In this document: positions 1 to 8,144 of the stretch, one piece after another
Numbering within the stretch: position 1 is the first letter of the stretch
Layout of the letters: the number at the start of each line of letters is the position of its first letter
Assembly (NCBI RefSeq): GCF_001303895.1
Contig: NZ_LJSD01000011.1
Coordinates: 1-64,000 of the forward strand
Direction: 5' to 3'
Origin: Mesorhizobium sp. 1M-11
GTDB lineage: Bacteria; Pseudomonadota; Alphaproteobacteria; Rhizobiales; Rhizobiaceae
DNA: 64,000 nt
The notes under the pieces: model-generated
Told to the model about the DNA's origin: nothing
What the model saw: the letters and a program-made list of their open reading frames with translations, nothing else
Databases searched by the model: none
Position numbers and translations under genes: made by a program

Positions 1-776
1 TCACGGGCCTCGAACAGCTTCGCTTCGGTGACGTAGGAATAGAGAAAAACCATCGCCGAATGGACGTAGCCGTAGCGGCCGCACAGGAAGTAGCGCTTGC
101 CGACATAGAATTTCAGGAAATTGATCCAGGGCGAGAAGACCAGCCGCGACATGCTGGGCTTGTCGCCCTGCTCGACCTGAGCTTCGACCTTGAGCGACGA
201 ATAGGAGTTCGTGCGCTTCAGATCCTCGGTCAGCGAGGTCGCGCGCCGGTGCAGCAGCATCCCCTTTTCGATCAGAGCGGTGCGGCCAGGCACTCTGAAG
301 GACTCGTGGACGCGTTGAGCAATGTCCATTGTCGCCTTGTCGCGGCGAAAGAAGCGGAAGATGCGATTGTGTGCCACCCAGCGGTGGGCGTAGCCGTAAC
401 CTTTCAGGTAGTCGCGACGGCGGACGAACCAACCATCGGTATTGTTTCTGCCCGAACTTGTAATTTCGATGATGGATTGCCTCAGCTCAGCGTCGGCGCG
501 CTCATCTGCCTCGATGCACAAGCACCAAGGCTGCGTGGCCTGTTGTAGCGCAAAAAGCCGCTGCCTGGCGAAGCCCGGCCAGTCGTTGTGGAACAGGCGG
601 ATCGGATAGCCTTTCGCGACGTAGTCCGCGATGCATTCCAGCGTGCCGTCGGTCGAACCAGAATCCACCACCACGATCTCGGCACAGAAGTCGACGCTCC
701 GCAGGCAGTCGGCAATCATGTCGACTTCGTTATTGCAGATGATCAGAGCAGAGACAGGAGTGTTGAACTGAGACAT
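1..776 (-). CDS. Family 2 glycosyltransferase, WaaE/LgtF-like (3' end off window)
   Basis: Probably transfers a sugar to the lipopolysaccharide core or another surface glycan at the inner face of the membrane. Reading the minus strand from the ATG at 776 gives 258 codons with no stop before the window edge, so the C-terminus is missing. The GT-A fold signals are present: an N-terminal strand SALIICNNEVDMI, then VVVDSGSTDGT (about residues 35-45), then CIEADERAD (88-95), which holds the DxD-like metal/sugar-nucleotide acidic cluster. The family usually runs 250-290 residues, so little is lost. No clear Shine-Dalgarno precedes the ATG. It belongs with the acyltransferase and the GT25-ligase fusion nearby, which suggests a surface-polysaccharide role. 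The donor and acceptor cannot be told from sequence. Confidence 0.85.
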   Translation of the reverse strand, partial: MSQFNTPVSALIICNNEVDMIADCLRSVDFCAEIVVVDSGSTDGTLECIADYVAKGYPIRLFHNDWPGFARQRLFALQQATQPWCLCIEADERADAELRQSIIEITSSGRNNTDGWFVRRRDYLKGYGYAHRWVAHNRIFRFFRRDKATMDIAQRVHESFRVPGRTALIEKGMLLHRRATSLTEDLKRTNSYSSLKVEAQVEQGDKPSMSRLVFSPWINFLKFYVGKRYFLCGRYGYVHSAMVFLYSYVTEAKLFEAR

Positions 777-953
777 GGGGAAAATTGAACGACCGATTGC
801 AGCTGCCACGGTAACTTGCACCACGCGTTTCGATATCTAAGTCTGGCATTGAATCGCCAGGAAGCACTTTGAACCAGGATCGATGGCCGAGTGGACACGC
901 AAGGAAATCCGAGTAATTTCGCACCCTGGTTCTTAGCTAGTTATAATTTCAAA

Positions 954-1775
954 CTAGAATGGCTTTTCCAGCAGCAATTTAACCGATCTACCTACGATGT
1001 TCCTGTATTCTTTCAATGTCTTTGTACACAACTCAGAGACATCGGAAGGATCAGTCTTAGCCTGCTCAGAAGTAAATCCTGCCTTATTATTGGCTATTTC
1101 CCATACCTGTTTCTCCAACGTCTCGTTATGAACTTTTGCTTCTAGATCCCTGGCGATGCTCTCAAGTTTCTGCAGATCCGCATCCGTGAAGAACAATTCT
1201 ACATTCTTGCATGATTTAACAGACATGTAATTTTCATAAACCGCCAAGAGACGGTCGTAGTCTTTTGCTTCTATACCGGCAGCAATGAACTCGCTTCGCT
1301 TGCTCGCCTCGTTAGCCAGAACTCGTACTTCCGATGACATTCCCTTCCCGAGGGAATGGAATTCAGTGGATTTCTTGCCGCCATTGTAGAGGAATACCAT
1401 AGCGCTAATCTGGTCATGTGAGCTATCGACAACACCGTACACGCCAATGCATCCCGGATCTAAAGCATTGATTGAAATGCCCTCCGACCCGTCGTCAAAC
1501 CTGCAGATTTCCCATTTGCCTTGCTGAGGATTTGTTTCAAGGGCCGATGGCAGAAGAACGTATCTACCATCCGCCCCCAGATATAAATCATCGAGAAGCC
1601 TGTCAGAGAGCAGTTTCTTAAGTCCCGTAACGATTTTTCCCAGATCAGTATTTGGCCAACGTATGTCCGTTTTTATTGGCGGATACGCTGACGCAAGGGA
1701 AAATTTCATAGCGAACCCCAGAGCTAGGATTACCACGCCAAAGCCCGCCAATAAGTTCCCCAAAAATCTGTTCAT
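954..1775 (-). CDS. Hypothetical membrane-anchored or exported protein
   Basis: I do not recognise this 273-residue protein. Residues 1-30 form one hydrophobic segment (GNLLAGFGVVILALGFAMKF) that could be a signal peptide or membrane anchor. The rest is soluble-looking, with four cysteines (in WEICRF, DPGCIG, VKSCKN and SELCTK) that could form disulfides if it is periplasmic. An AGGGAG Shine-Dalgarno about nine bases before the ATG at 1775 supports the start. Base composition is visibly AT-richer than the core genes, and codons are less GC-biased at third positions, which fits recent acquisition. It stands alone between a glycosyltransferase and an acyltransferase. No function is assigned. 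Confidence 0.7.
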   Translation of the reverse strand: MNRFLGNLLAGFGVVILALGFAMKFSLASAYPPIKTDIRWPNTDLGKIVTGLKKLLSDRLLDDLYLGADGRYVLLPSALETNPQQGKWEICRFDDGSEGISINALDPGCIGVYGVVDSSHDQISAMVFLYNGGKKSTEFHSLGKGMSSEVRVLANEASKRSEFIAAGIEAKDYDRLLAVYENYMSVKSCKNVELFFTDADLQKLESIARDLEAKVHNETLEKQVWEIANNKAGFTSEQAKTDPSDVSELCTKTLKEYRNIVGRSVKLLLEKPF

Positions 1776-2142
1776 TCGCTATTTCTCCCTATATGCACAC
1801 ATTTACAACATATTGTGCAACCGGAACACCGTCCTTTCTAAATCTTGACAATCCGGTGTTGGTCGCTGTGTATTTGATCCAAGAAAGGCTTTGCCCCCAC
1901 GATGACGGCGACTTTGGCGCGAGCCTATGAGCGACGGCCACAAGTTGCAGATTGCTGAACGGTTGAGTAACGGACTGGTGTTCATACGCATCCTCGTCAG
2001 TTCTAATTCTAAATAGACTCCTTATGCGCGGCGCGGGCACGGCAAGTTTGTGGGTAGGCTGCTGTGTGAATGAACACTGGCGCCGTCACGAATTTTGCGC
2101 CAAGAACGCTACTCACATAACTCTATTTCTTAGCGTGTGCCT
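1776..2142. other. 367-base AT-rich gap between divergent genes
   Basis: This stretch lies between the start of the unknown minus-strand gene and the start of the acyltransferase. Short open frames here (for example 1789-2040 on the minus strand) have no recognisable content or ribosome binding site. It presumably carries the promoters of both flanking genes. I see no RNA gene, repeat or clear operator. Confidence 0.4.
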
Positions 2143-3168
2143 ATGCAGGGTAAAATTAGATTCCAATCCATTCAGGCACTAAGGGGTATCGCCGTTTTGG
2201 CGGTGCTGATCTTTCATTCGCATTGGATCGTGTCTTGGAAAAGCGATGATATTCTGCACGTTCCGCTGCTCAGCGATTACGGCTACCTTGGTGTTAACTT
2301 CTTCTTTTGCATTTCCGGCTTCGTAATATGTCATGTTGTAATAAGAGACGCCAATTTCAGCATGAAAGATTTTGTCGTTCGGAGGATCGCTAAGATTTAC
2401 CCGATCTATTTCCTTACCAACCTCACAATCATTTTCATCTGGTTTTTCACGCCGATATTTGACAATGAGGTCTCTTCCCTCGGGTTTTGGGGAGTTATGG
2501 GAAGTTTCCTTATCTTCCCGATGGATCAATACCCCCTCTTGTCACCAGGCTGGTCCCTTGAGCACGAAGTTCTTTTTTACCTGATCTCCGGAGTGTTCGT
2601 GACGATAGCGAGCATAAGATTCCTTCCTGTCGTGTTGTTCTTGCTGTTTGTAGCTGGAATGCACCTTAGCGGATGGGATTTTCACATTTTTTCGCGTTAT
2701 CAGATATATTTTGCCACCGGAATTCTGTCTTACTATCTCACCAGATATCGACCGCGATACCTCCTGATTTCCTCTGCCGCCGCCATGTCGCTGGCTGCGC
2801 TGATCGGCTCAAATGTCATTGCGACCAACATGTATGTCTATGATGCGCTTCTTGCTCTCGGCTTTATGGCCCTCATTTCTGCGTGCGTCTCCCTGGAGAG
2901 CGCAGGTTTCCACTTCCCTGCCCTGCTGGTCCAAGTCGGAGAAGCGTCCTATTCTTTATATATCGTTCACGCCGTGATTTTCATATTCTTGTCCATAGTA
3001 GGGTATCGGTTAGGAGTCCCGGTTGAACTTTGGAGATGGGGGGGGGTTGCGTTCACCATGCTCCTAAGTTTCGTAGTCTATAAGAGGATAGAGGCGCCCC
3101 TCCATAGGGCCGCCTTCAAGGTACTTATGCCTGCTCAGAGCGTGGTACCTAGCCACGTACGGCCGTGA
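2143..3168 (+). CDS. Acyltransferase family 3 (OafA/YrhL-like) membrane protein
   Basis: Likely moves an acyl (often acetyl) group onto a surface carbohydrate across the inner membrane. The N-terminus carries the family signature: RFQSIQALRGIAVLAVL followed by FHSHW, whose histidine is the usual essential residue. Roughly ten hydrophobic segments follow over 342 residues, the normal family length. The C-terminus is polar. The start is uncertain: ATG at 2143 or an in-frame GTG at 2137, neither with a good Shine-Dalgarno. The gene is AT-rich compared with core genes. Placed beside glycosyltransferases, it could decorate LPS, exopolysaccharide or a Nod-factor-like glycan; the acceptor is unknown. 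Confidence 0.9.
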   Translation: MQGKIRFQSIQALRGIAVLAVLIFHSHWIVSWKSDDILHVPLLSDYGYLGVNFFFCISGFVICHVVIRDANFSMKDFVVRRIAKIYPIYFLTNLTIIFIWFFTPIFDNEVSSLGFWGVMGSFLIFPMDQYPLLSPGWSLEHEVLFYLISGVFVTIASIRFLPVVLFLLFVAGMHLSGWDFHIFSRYQIYFATGILSYYLTRYRPRYLLISSAAAMSLAALIGSNVIATNMYVYDALLALGFMALISACVSLESAGFHFPALLVQVGEASYSLYIVHAVIFIFLSIVGYRLGVPVELWRWGGVAFTMLLSFVVYKRIEAPLHRAAFKVLMPAQSVVPSHVRP

Positions 3169-3635
3169 TCGCTCGGCAGGTGAACATAGATGAACGAAAC
3201 ACCGACTGAATAGGCGCGTACCATTCGATGCGAAATTTATGACGAAGTTGCTCCGCAAGAGTGAAATGCGGGATAAGGTAACTAGAACACTATAGAAACC
3301 TACGCGCCTGCTGTTGGCATTACCTAGTCTCACTTTTGCAATGTACGACGCACCTATCCTCATGATCAGGGGCTAATCAACGGGCTTTTGAGCTCGGTGA
3401 CGAGTTCACCTTTCTTGTCCGGGAGGGCGTCCCGCGCAGCTTCCTGGCTGTCGGCTTAAATGCCACCGTCTCCCGATATTTTTTTACCCCTCCAACTCCT
3501 CGCTTTTCGCCGAAGTGCCGCCGAACTGAAACCACTCGACCGACCGAGCGATCGACTTGATGCGAAGCCGGACAAACAACTGCGATTCGCCGCAATCACA
3601 AGAGCGCCGCCCGGAAGTGATGCACTTGGTGCATA
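3169..3635. other. 467-base gap without recognisable genes
   Basis: Region between the acyltransferase and the recombinase remnant. Open frames on the minus strand (3064-3363 and 3377-3595) have no recognisable content and overlap each other or flanking genes. It may be worn-down island DNA. Nothing else seen. Confidence 0.4.
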
Positions 3636-3980
3636 GTGCGCCGGATGAATCGCCACGGTTTCAAACCTGGTGCTTCTAAACTTGGCCCGAAAGGTGGTCG
3701 CGGCCACACCCCAGCGCCCTACACGAGGGACCTGCGTTGCACCGTCTTCGGACCAGATGAAAAGCGCCGATTGATAGACATACGCCAATCTGGCGCCGTC
3801 GAGGCTAATGCCAGCGGAGGATCCGTTGAAGCGATCGCTGCGAAGATGGGCAACTCGATCGACCAGAACAATCTGCCAGCGGTTCGGGCAGCAGACGAAG
3901 CCCGCCGGAAAGGCCGGAAACTGCTCGGCAAGGAACAGAACGGCTACAAAAAGTTGAAACTGGCTGGAAAAGAAAGTTGA
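3636..3980 (+). pseudogene. Tyrosine recombinase (phage-type integrase) C-terminal remnant
   Basis: The 114-codon frame carries what looks like the end of an integrase catalytic domain. DIRQSGAVEANASGGSVEAI is close to the helix around the second catalytic Arg in rhizobial integrases. AAKMGNSIDQNN follows, then an Arg/Lys-rich tail (ARRKGRKLLGKEQNGYKK). The N-terminal arm-binding and core domains are absent. The segment that should bear the catalytic Tyr, just after NSIDQNN, is also missing, so it cannot be active. The frame before DIR (about residues 1-45) does not look like integrase and is probably out-of-register sequence. It ends 39 bases from the 3' end of tRNA-Asp, the usual attachment site for such elements. 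Family assignment comes from motif resemblance only. Confidence 0.55.
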
Positions 3981-3986
3981 AACTGG
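3950..3986 (+). repeat. 14-bp direct repeat near the integrase remnant end
   Basis: The 14-mer AAAGTTGAAACTGG occurs at 3950-3963 and again at 3973-3986, across the stop codon of the integrase remnant. It could be a slipped duplication or part of an arm-type site. The function is unknown. Confidence 0.6.
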
Positions 3987-4019
3987 TTTTGTGGGCACCA
4001 GCTAACCCATTGAAAAGTA

Positions 4020-4096
4020 TGGCGCGAGTGACGGGGCTCGAACCCGCGACCTCCGGCGTGACAGGCCGGCACTCTAACCGACTGAGCTACACCCGC
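4020..4096 (-). tRNA. tRNA-Asp (anticodon GUC)
   Basis: Minus-strand 77-nt cloverleaf. The acceptor GCGGGTG (4096-4090) pairs with CACTCGC (4030-4024) through one G-T pair. Discriminator G is followed by an encoded CCA (4022-4020). The D-arm begins TAGCTCAGTCGG, the anticodon loop is CTGTCAC (anticodon GTC, hence Asp), and the T-arm reads GCGGG-TTCGAGC-CCCGT. It is transcribed away from tRNA-Val. The TTGACA-type promoter at 4136-4164 lies about 40 bases upstream. Recombinase debris sits directly beyond its 3' end. Confidence 0.97.
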
Positions 4097-4135
4097 GCAC
4101 TGACGTCGCGGATCAGCCGTGACGTCGATGGCGGC

Positions 4136-4164
4136 TGGATAAGGGGTTCGCCGTCGAGTGTCAA
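4136..4164 (-). promoter_or_regulatory. Sigma-70-type promoter of tRNA-Asp
   Basis: On the minus strand, TTGACA (4164-4159) and TATCCA (4141-4136) are separated by exactly 17 bases. The -35 is a perfect consensus match. Predicted start is around 4129, about 33 bases before the mature tRNA-Asp 5' end, a normal leader for a tRNA gene. Confidence 0.7.
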
Positions 4165-4204
4165 GCGACCCACGAGCGCTAATTGCAGTTCATGCGAAGG
4201 TTTT

Positions 4205-4233
4205 TTGACACGCAGCGACAAACCCGTGAATGT
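4205..4233 (+). promoter_or_regulatory. Possible promoter of tRNA-Val
   Basis: A perfect TTGACA (4205-4210) lies on the plus strand, but the hexamer 17 bases on (GAATGT, 4228-4233) is a poor -10. A start near 4240 would give a leader of about 70 bases to tRNA-Val. Weak on the -10 side. Confidence 0.4.
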
Positions 4234-4310
4234 GCCTGCTAGCAGAGCACCTGGCTCTGCATTTGGCCTTGCGAAGCGTTCGCTAACTGCTTAAAGGTCC
4301 GCTCCTGAAA

Positions 4311-4386
<76 letters not shown>

Positions 4387-4396
4387 TGTTTTCTTG

Positions 4397-5305
4397 CAGT
4401 TCGTTCCAGGCACATAGCTTACGGTTTGTACCGGAGACATGGATAACACTTTCGGCCTGAAAGGTTTTGAAGTGGTTTCTGTCTGCATGTGTCATCATCT
4501 AAATAGCGTAGATCGTGGCCCATGAAGCTGGCCAGCCAGATCCGGACATCGACTTGCTTGATACCGACGGTTTGGCCGGCGAAAGACCTGACTGAGATTG
4601 TGATGTTCTTCCGATTGTAGCAGATGCGGCCGCAGGTGGTGGCAGTGATGGCCTTGTCGTGGAAAGGGTAGTCGAGTTGGTCAGTCCCTGATAGGGCGCT
4701 ACGACGGCTCGTAGCATTAAGCGGCGCGGGCCATATCGAGCGTCTAGTGCGGACAGCTAGGCTGATGTGTTCGATGGCGATGCCAAGCCTCAACCATCAC
4801 ACCGGCAGCCTGGAAAGATTGAACAGCGCATTAAGAGTGGTGAAGGCATAGGCCTCCTTGTGGTGCGCAGCGTTTCGCAGGCCAACACATAACGGCTGGC
4901 GAAGTCGCTGATCGTCAGCGGATAGCAATAGCGCCGATCCGCCAGCATGAACTCGCCCTTGTGATCGGCGCACCACAACTCAATGGACGTGGTGGCGTGG
5001 GATAGCGGAGTCTGTTGCGCCGCCGCTGACGGCGCTTGACCAGGCATGCACCGTCGAGGTCGCCGGACAATGAACATCTGGATAGAGCCATGCTAGCCGC
5101 TCCCTGATCTTCGGCGCGCTTCAATTCGGTAGCGTCTCGATTTGGAAAGGAAGTTGATTGGCGTGCCGGTAAGGCCTTGGCGAACGATCGGTCAATCCCT
5201 TCCGCTACTTGTAGCCGGTCTTGCGCGAAATGCCGCCCCCCGGCACAGCATCGCTATCTTCTCGCCGTCCAGGAGCCACGCAACGAATTTGAGACGCTCG
5301 TCCAT
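4397..5305 (-). pseudogene. Degenerate IS481-type transposase (rve integrase core)
   Basis: Three minus-strand frames together give a recognisable but broken DDE transposase. The N-terminus starts at ATG 5305 (MDERLKFVAWLLDGEKIA) and hits a stop after about 37 codons. The catalytic core follows in another frame around 4830-5060 (IELWCADHKGEFMLADRRYC, with the first catalytic Asp, then TISDFASRYVLACE). Past another stop, a third frame holds RLGIAIEHI and the C-terminal DYPFHDKAI, CGRICYNRKNITIS and IWLASFMGHDL blocks. Large parts of the core, including the second Asp and the catalytic Glu, are deleted or scrambled. The C-terminal MSPVQTV-YVPG segment runs up to the tRNA-Val 3' end. Family assignment is from memory of IS481 sequences. 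Element ends could not be set. Confidence 0.8.
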
Positions 5306-5499
5306 CAGGATTGCACTCCCGCCAAGGCACCTCTGCTCTCCTCGCAAAGGCAAAAGCGCGATCTAGCCCCTTGTCTTAGGTGCGTGGTGGCATTAGCGGT
5401 TCCCAAATCTTGAGGATGTCAATGTTAGCATCGCCACGCTGGCCAAGCGGGTGATTCTGCATGTACAGCTTGCTCCAATCGAAATGATAGAACGGCCGC

Positions 5500-7584
5500 A
5501 TGGACCTTCCCATCTTTGCCATCAATCTCGACAGCGAAGTCGATCGCTGGGAAGAGCTGGCGGGCAATGCCGGCGCCGCTGGACTTTCCTTGCGCCGTGT
5601 ATCGGCGATCGATGGCAGGGCGCTGTCGACTGAGAATTGGAGCGGTGTCGACTTCGCTACTGCCAAGACGCAGAATGGGCGGGAGATCCTTTCGACAGAG
5701 CATGCCTGCTACCAGAGCCATCTTACTGCGCTGCGGGCATTCCTGGACGAAGACAAGCCATACGGGCTGATCATCGAAGATGATGTTGCTTTCGATGAGA
5801 GCACAGTGCGCCGGATCGAAGCGATCATCGCTGCCGTATCGGATTTCGATGCCATCAAGCTCACTACCCACAGAACCGGGCTGTTCGTGCGGGCCGTCAC
5901 AACTACGTGCGGCGACGAGATCGGGCGGGCACTCCATGGTCCGCAAGGCTCCGCAGCCGCCTATCTCGTGACAAGGCGAGGCGCGCAAAGGCTGATTTCC
6001 AAGCTCGCGACGATGACCTTGCCATGGGACATCGCTCTGGAGCGGTTCTGGGATTCCGGCCTCGAAGTCTATTCCACCCGCCAGAACGTATTGAACTTCA
6101 CGTCTCGCAGTGCCGTCTCCAGCATCGCGGGCCCCTCCGGAAGCTACAAAGGGGCCAGATTCTCTTGGTGGAAACGGCTGGGGACAGCCTCCTTCCGCAC
6201 GAAGGATCAGTTTCGACGTTTGCATCATGTCTTTCTGCGCCCGCCCCTGTACGGCGAGGCTCCGAACTATCCAACCTCCAAACAGCATTTGCTGTGGCAG
6301 ATACTGACGACACTTCTCGTATTGGCATTCGTGTCACCGGTTTGGCGGGAAGCCGACACCTACCGCTATGCCGGGATCGTCCTTTTCATGGCGGGTATCG
6401 TCCGCTGGCTGGGCAAGGATCTATGGACATACGGCAAGCCGCTGATCGGCGGGGTCGGTTTCCTCTGCTTCGGATGGGCCATTTACGCCTTTGCACGCCT
6501 GGCGACGGTCTATTTTACGAGTGGTCAACTCGGTACGGCCGAGGGCGTCTATCTGTTCCCGGCATTCTACGCGACCACGGGGTTTGCATTTCTAGCCTAC
6601 GTCAAGCGGCCAGCAGTGGTAGCCGCATGCTTCATGGTGGCCAGTCTTGCGTTTCTCGCCGCAGATACCAGCTATATCCAAGTTCTTCAGGGTGAGTGGC
6701 CAAAACCCTGGCTATTCAACAATACTATTCACGCCGCAATCGCGGCCGGCTTCATCTTTCTGTCCGCCATCCAGTTTGCGATCTACACCGGTGAACGCAG
6801 CGACCTGAAAGCGGGAAATAGAGTTTTTTACTGGTTACTTTCAGCAGCCGTATTGGTGTTTGCCGTCGTCAACATTGTCGCGCTGCGCTCGAAGGGCGTC
6901 TGGCTTGCTCTTGCGGCAGCGCTTCTGTTGTTGGTCGTTTTGGCTTTGATACGCGGAAGCCGTCACCATATATTCGTAGGCATCGGCGTGCTGGTTCTGA
7001 TCCTCGTGGGTCTTTTCTTCTCCTACGGCATCCTGTCGTCGACCGCAGGGGATACTGTTGCTTTCATCGGAAGGTCGATTTCGGATGTGACAACCAACGG
7101 CGTCGGCAACGCCCTCGATCATGCCATCAAAAGCGAGCTCACTCCTACTTCAGCTAAAGAGCGCCTGATGCTCTGGTCCAACGCGCTAGAGATTTGGAGA
7201 CATCATCCGGTCTTCGGCGCTAGTTCCGCCTGGCTTACGGAATGGCAGAACAGGACCTATCAAACTCAGATCTACGACGTCTTCCACAACGGCTATCTTG
7301 AAATTGCCGTGCGCTACGGCATCGTTGGATTGGCGTTCTATGCATTCCTGTTCAGTTGGGCGGCAAGACAGGTGCAGCAGGCAGCCAGAACGAAGCTCAT
7401 CGAACCCGCTGCGTGGCACTGCTATATTTCCACGCTGGTTTTCTTCGCCATCACCCTGCTTAGCAATTCCAACAACCGGCTGGCAATCGGCGAGGCTTAC
7501 ATGTGGTTCGCCGCTGCGTTCGGCTTCTATTGTTACTATCTACGCCAGCATGCCAGACAGGTCGAACCAAGGACGTATTTTTAG
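5500..7584 (+). CDS. Fusion: GT25 glycosyltransferase and O-antigen ligase/Wzy-like membrane domain
   Basis: A single 694-codon frame carries two activities. Residues 1-210 match LPS-type glycosyltransferase family 25: an INLD...DRW start, then EHACYQSHLTALRAF, the acidic IEDD at 92-95, and GSAAAYLVTRRGAQRL near 150-165. After a linker (210-262) come about ten hydrophobic segments to residue 690. These include the Wzy_C/O-antigen-ligase hallmarks: RSKGVWLA (463-470), the long periplasmic loop with NALEIWRHHPVFG (561-573), and HNGYLEIAVRYGIVGL (596-611). One protein could thus add a cytoplasmic sugar and join or polymerise glycan on the periplasmic side. The start has only a weak ribosome binding site. 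Downstream hairpin 7624-7652 separates it from convergent hupB. Domain boundaries are by eye. Confidence 0.88.
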   Translation: MDLPIFAINLDSEVDRWEELAGNAGAAGLSLRRVSAIDGRALSTENWSGVDFATAKTQNGREILSTEHACYQSHLTALRAFLDEDKPYGLIIEDDVAFDESTVRRIEAIIAAVSDFDAIKLTTHRTGLFVRAVTTTCGDEIGRALHGPQGSAAAYLVTRRGAQRLISKLATMTLPWDIALERFWDSGLEVYSTRQNVLNFTSRSAVSSIAGPSGSYKGARFSWWKRLGTASFRTKDQFRRLHHVFLRPPLYGEAPNYPTSKQHLLWQILTTLLVLAFVSPVWREADTYRYAGIVLFMAGIVRWLGKDLWTYGKPLIGGVGFLCFGWAIYAFARLATVYFTSGQLGTAEGVYLFPAFYATTGFAFLAYVKRPAVVAACFMVASLAFLAADTSYIQVLQGEWPKPWLFNNTIHAAIAAGFIFLSAIQFAIYTGERSDLKAGNRVFYWLLSAAVLVFAVVNIVALRSKGVWLALAAALLLLVVLALIRGSRHHIFVGIGVLVLILVGLFFSYGILSSTAGDTVAFIGRSISDVTTNGVGNALDHAIKSELTPTSAKERLMLWSNALEIWRHHPVFGASSAWLTEWQNRTYQTQIYDVFHNGYLEIAVRYGIVGLAFYAFLFSWAARQVQQAARTKLIEPAAWHCYISTLVFFAITLLSNSNNRLAIGEAYMWFAAAFGFYCYYLRQHARQVEPRTYF

Positions 7585-7623
7585 CCCCTGGCTGAACGCT
7601 CCACCATCTGGGTAATTGCCAAC

Positions 7624-7652
7624 AAAAAAGCCGGGCTCAACACCCGGCTTTT
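7624..7652. terminator. Bidirectional terminator between the fusion gene and hupB
   Basis: A-run, stem AGCCGGG...CCCGGCT, T-run. It is symmetric enough to act on both strands and lies between two convergent genes. Confidence 0.85.
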
Positions 7653-7677
7653 CGCAGTTCTGAACAATCAGCGCGCC

Positions 7678-7950
7678 TTAGTTGACGGCGTCCTTCAGGC
7701 CCTTGCCGGCGGAGAACTTCGGCACGGTGCGGGCCGGGATCTTCACTTCGGCACCGGTCTGCGGATTGCGGCCGGTCGACGCAGCGCGCTTCGAAACCGA
7801 GAAATTGCCGAAGCCGACCAGACGGACATCGCCACCCTTCTTCAACTCGCCGGTGATAACGGCAAACACCGCATCCACCGCCGACTGCGCGTCACCCTTC
7901 GAGATCTTCGCGGCATCGGCGACAGCGGACACCAGTTCGTTCTTGTTCAT
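7678..7950 (-). CDS. hupB: HU-type DNA-binding protein
   Basis: A 90-residue histone-like protein that bends and compacts DNA as a dimer in the nucleoid. It starts MNKNELVSAVADAA and contains GDVRLVGFGNFSV, then the DNA-intercalating arm with RNPQTGAEVKIPA, whose proline is the intercalating residue. It ends KFSAGKGLKDAVN. Length is exactly that of the family. The start at 7950 was preferred to a longer upstream frame because it sets the canonical N-terminus and follows a GGAAGGG Shine-Dalgarno. It sits downstream of lon, separated by two tandem terminators, so it has its own promoter. Confidence 0.97.
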   Translation of the reverse strand: MNKNELVSAVADAAKISKGDAQSAVDAVFAVITGELKKGGDVRLVGFGNFSVSKRAASTGRNPQTGAEVKIPARTVPKFSAGKGLKDAVN

Positions 7951-8057
7951 CAAAAATCCCTTCCATGAGAAAACCGGAACTTGCGACTCATCCGGCAGGG
8001 ATTGGACTTTAGAAAGAAGTGTTCCCACAACCAAGCCAAAAGACCGACAAAAGAACG

Positions 8058-8084
8058 AAAAAAGCCCGGAAAACCGGGCTTTTT
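8058..8084 (-). terminator. Second hairpin of the lon terminator pair
   Basis: AAAAAAGCCCGG-AAAA-CCGGGCTTTTT: a strong GC stem flanked by A and T runs, so it can act on both strands. Leftmost of two tandem hairpins after lon. Confidence 0.85.
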
Positions 8085-8087
8085 CAC

Positions 8088-8116
8088 AAAAAAGCCGGAC
8101 CCAAGGCCCGGCTTTT
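8088..8116 (-). terminator. First hairpin of the lon terminator pair
   Basis: A-run, stem AGCCGG...CCGGCT, T-run, 28 bases beyond the lon stop. Together with 8058-8084 it forms a tandem pair between lon and hupB. Confidence 0.85.
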
Positions 8117-8144
8117 CGTTTGTGCGGTGCACTCTTCGTCGATG

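Noticed and set aside
1789-2040. 83-codon minus-strand frame
   Set aside because: No ribosome site or recognisable content, and it overlaps the promoter gap.
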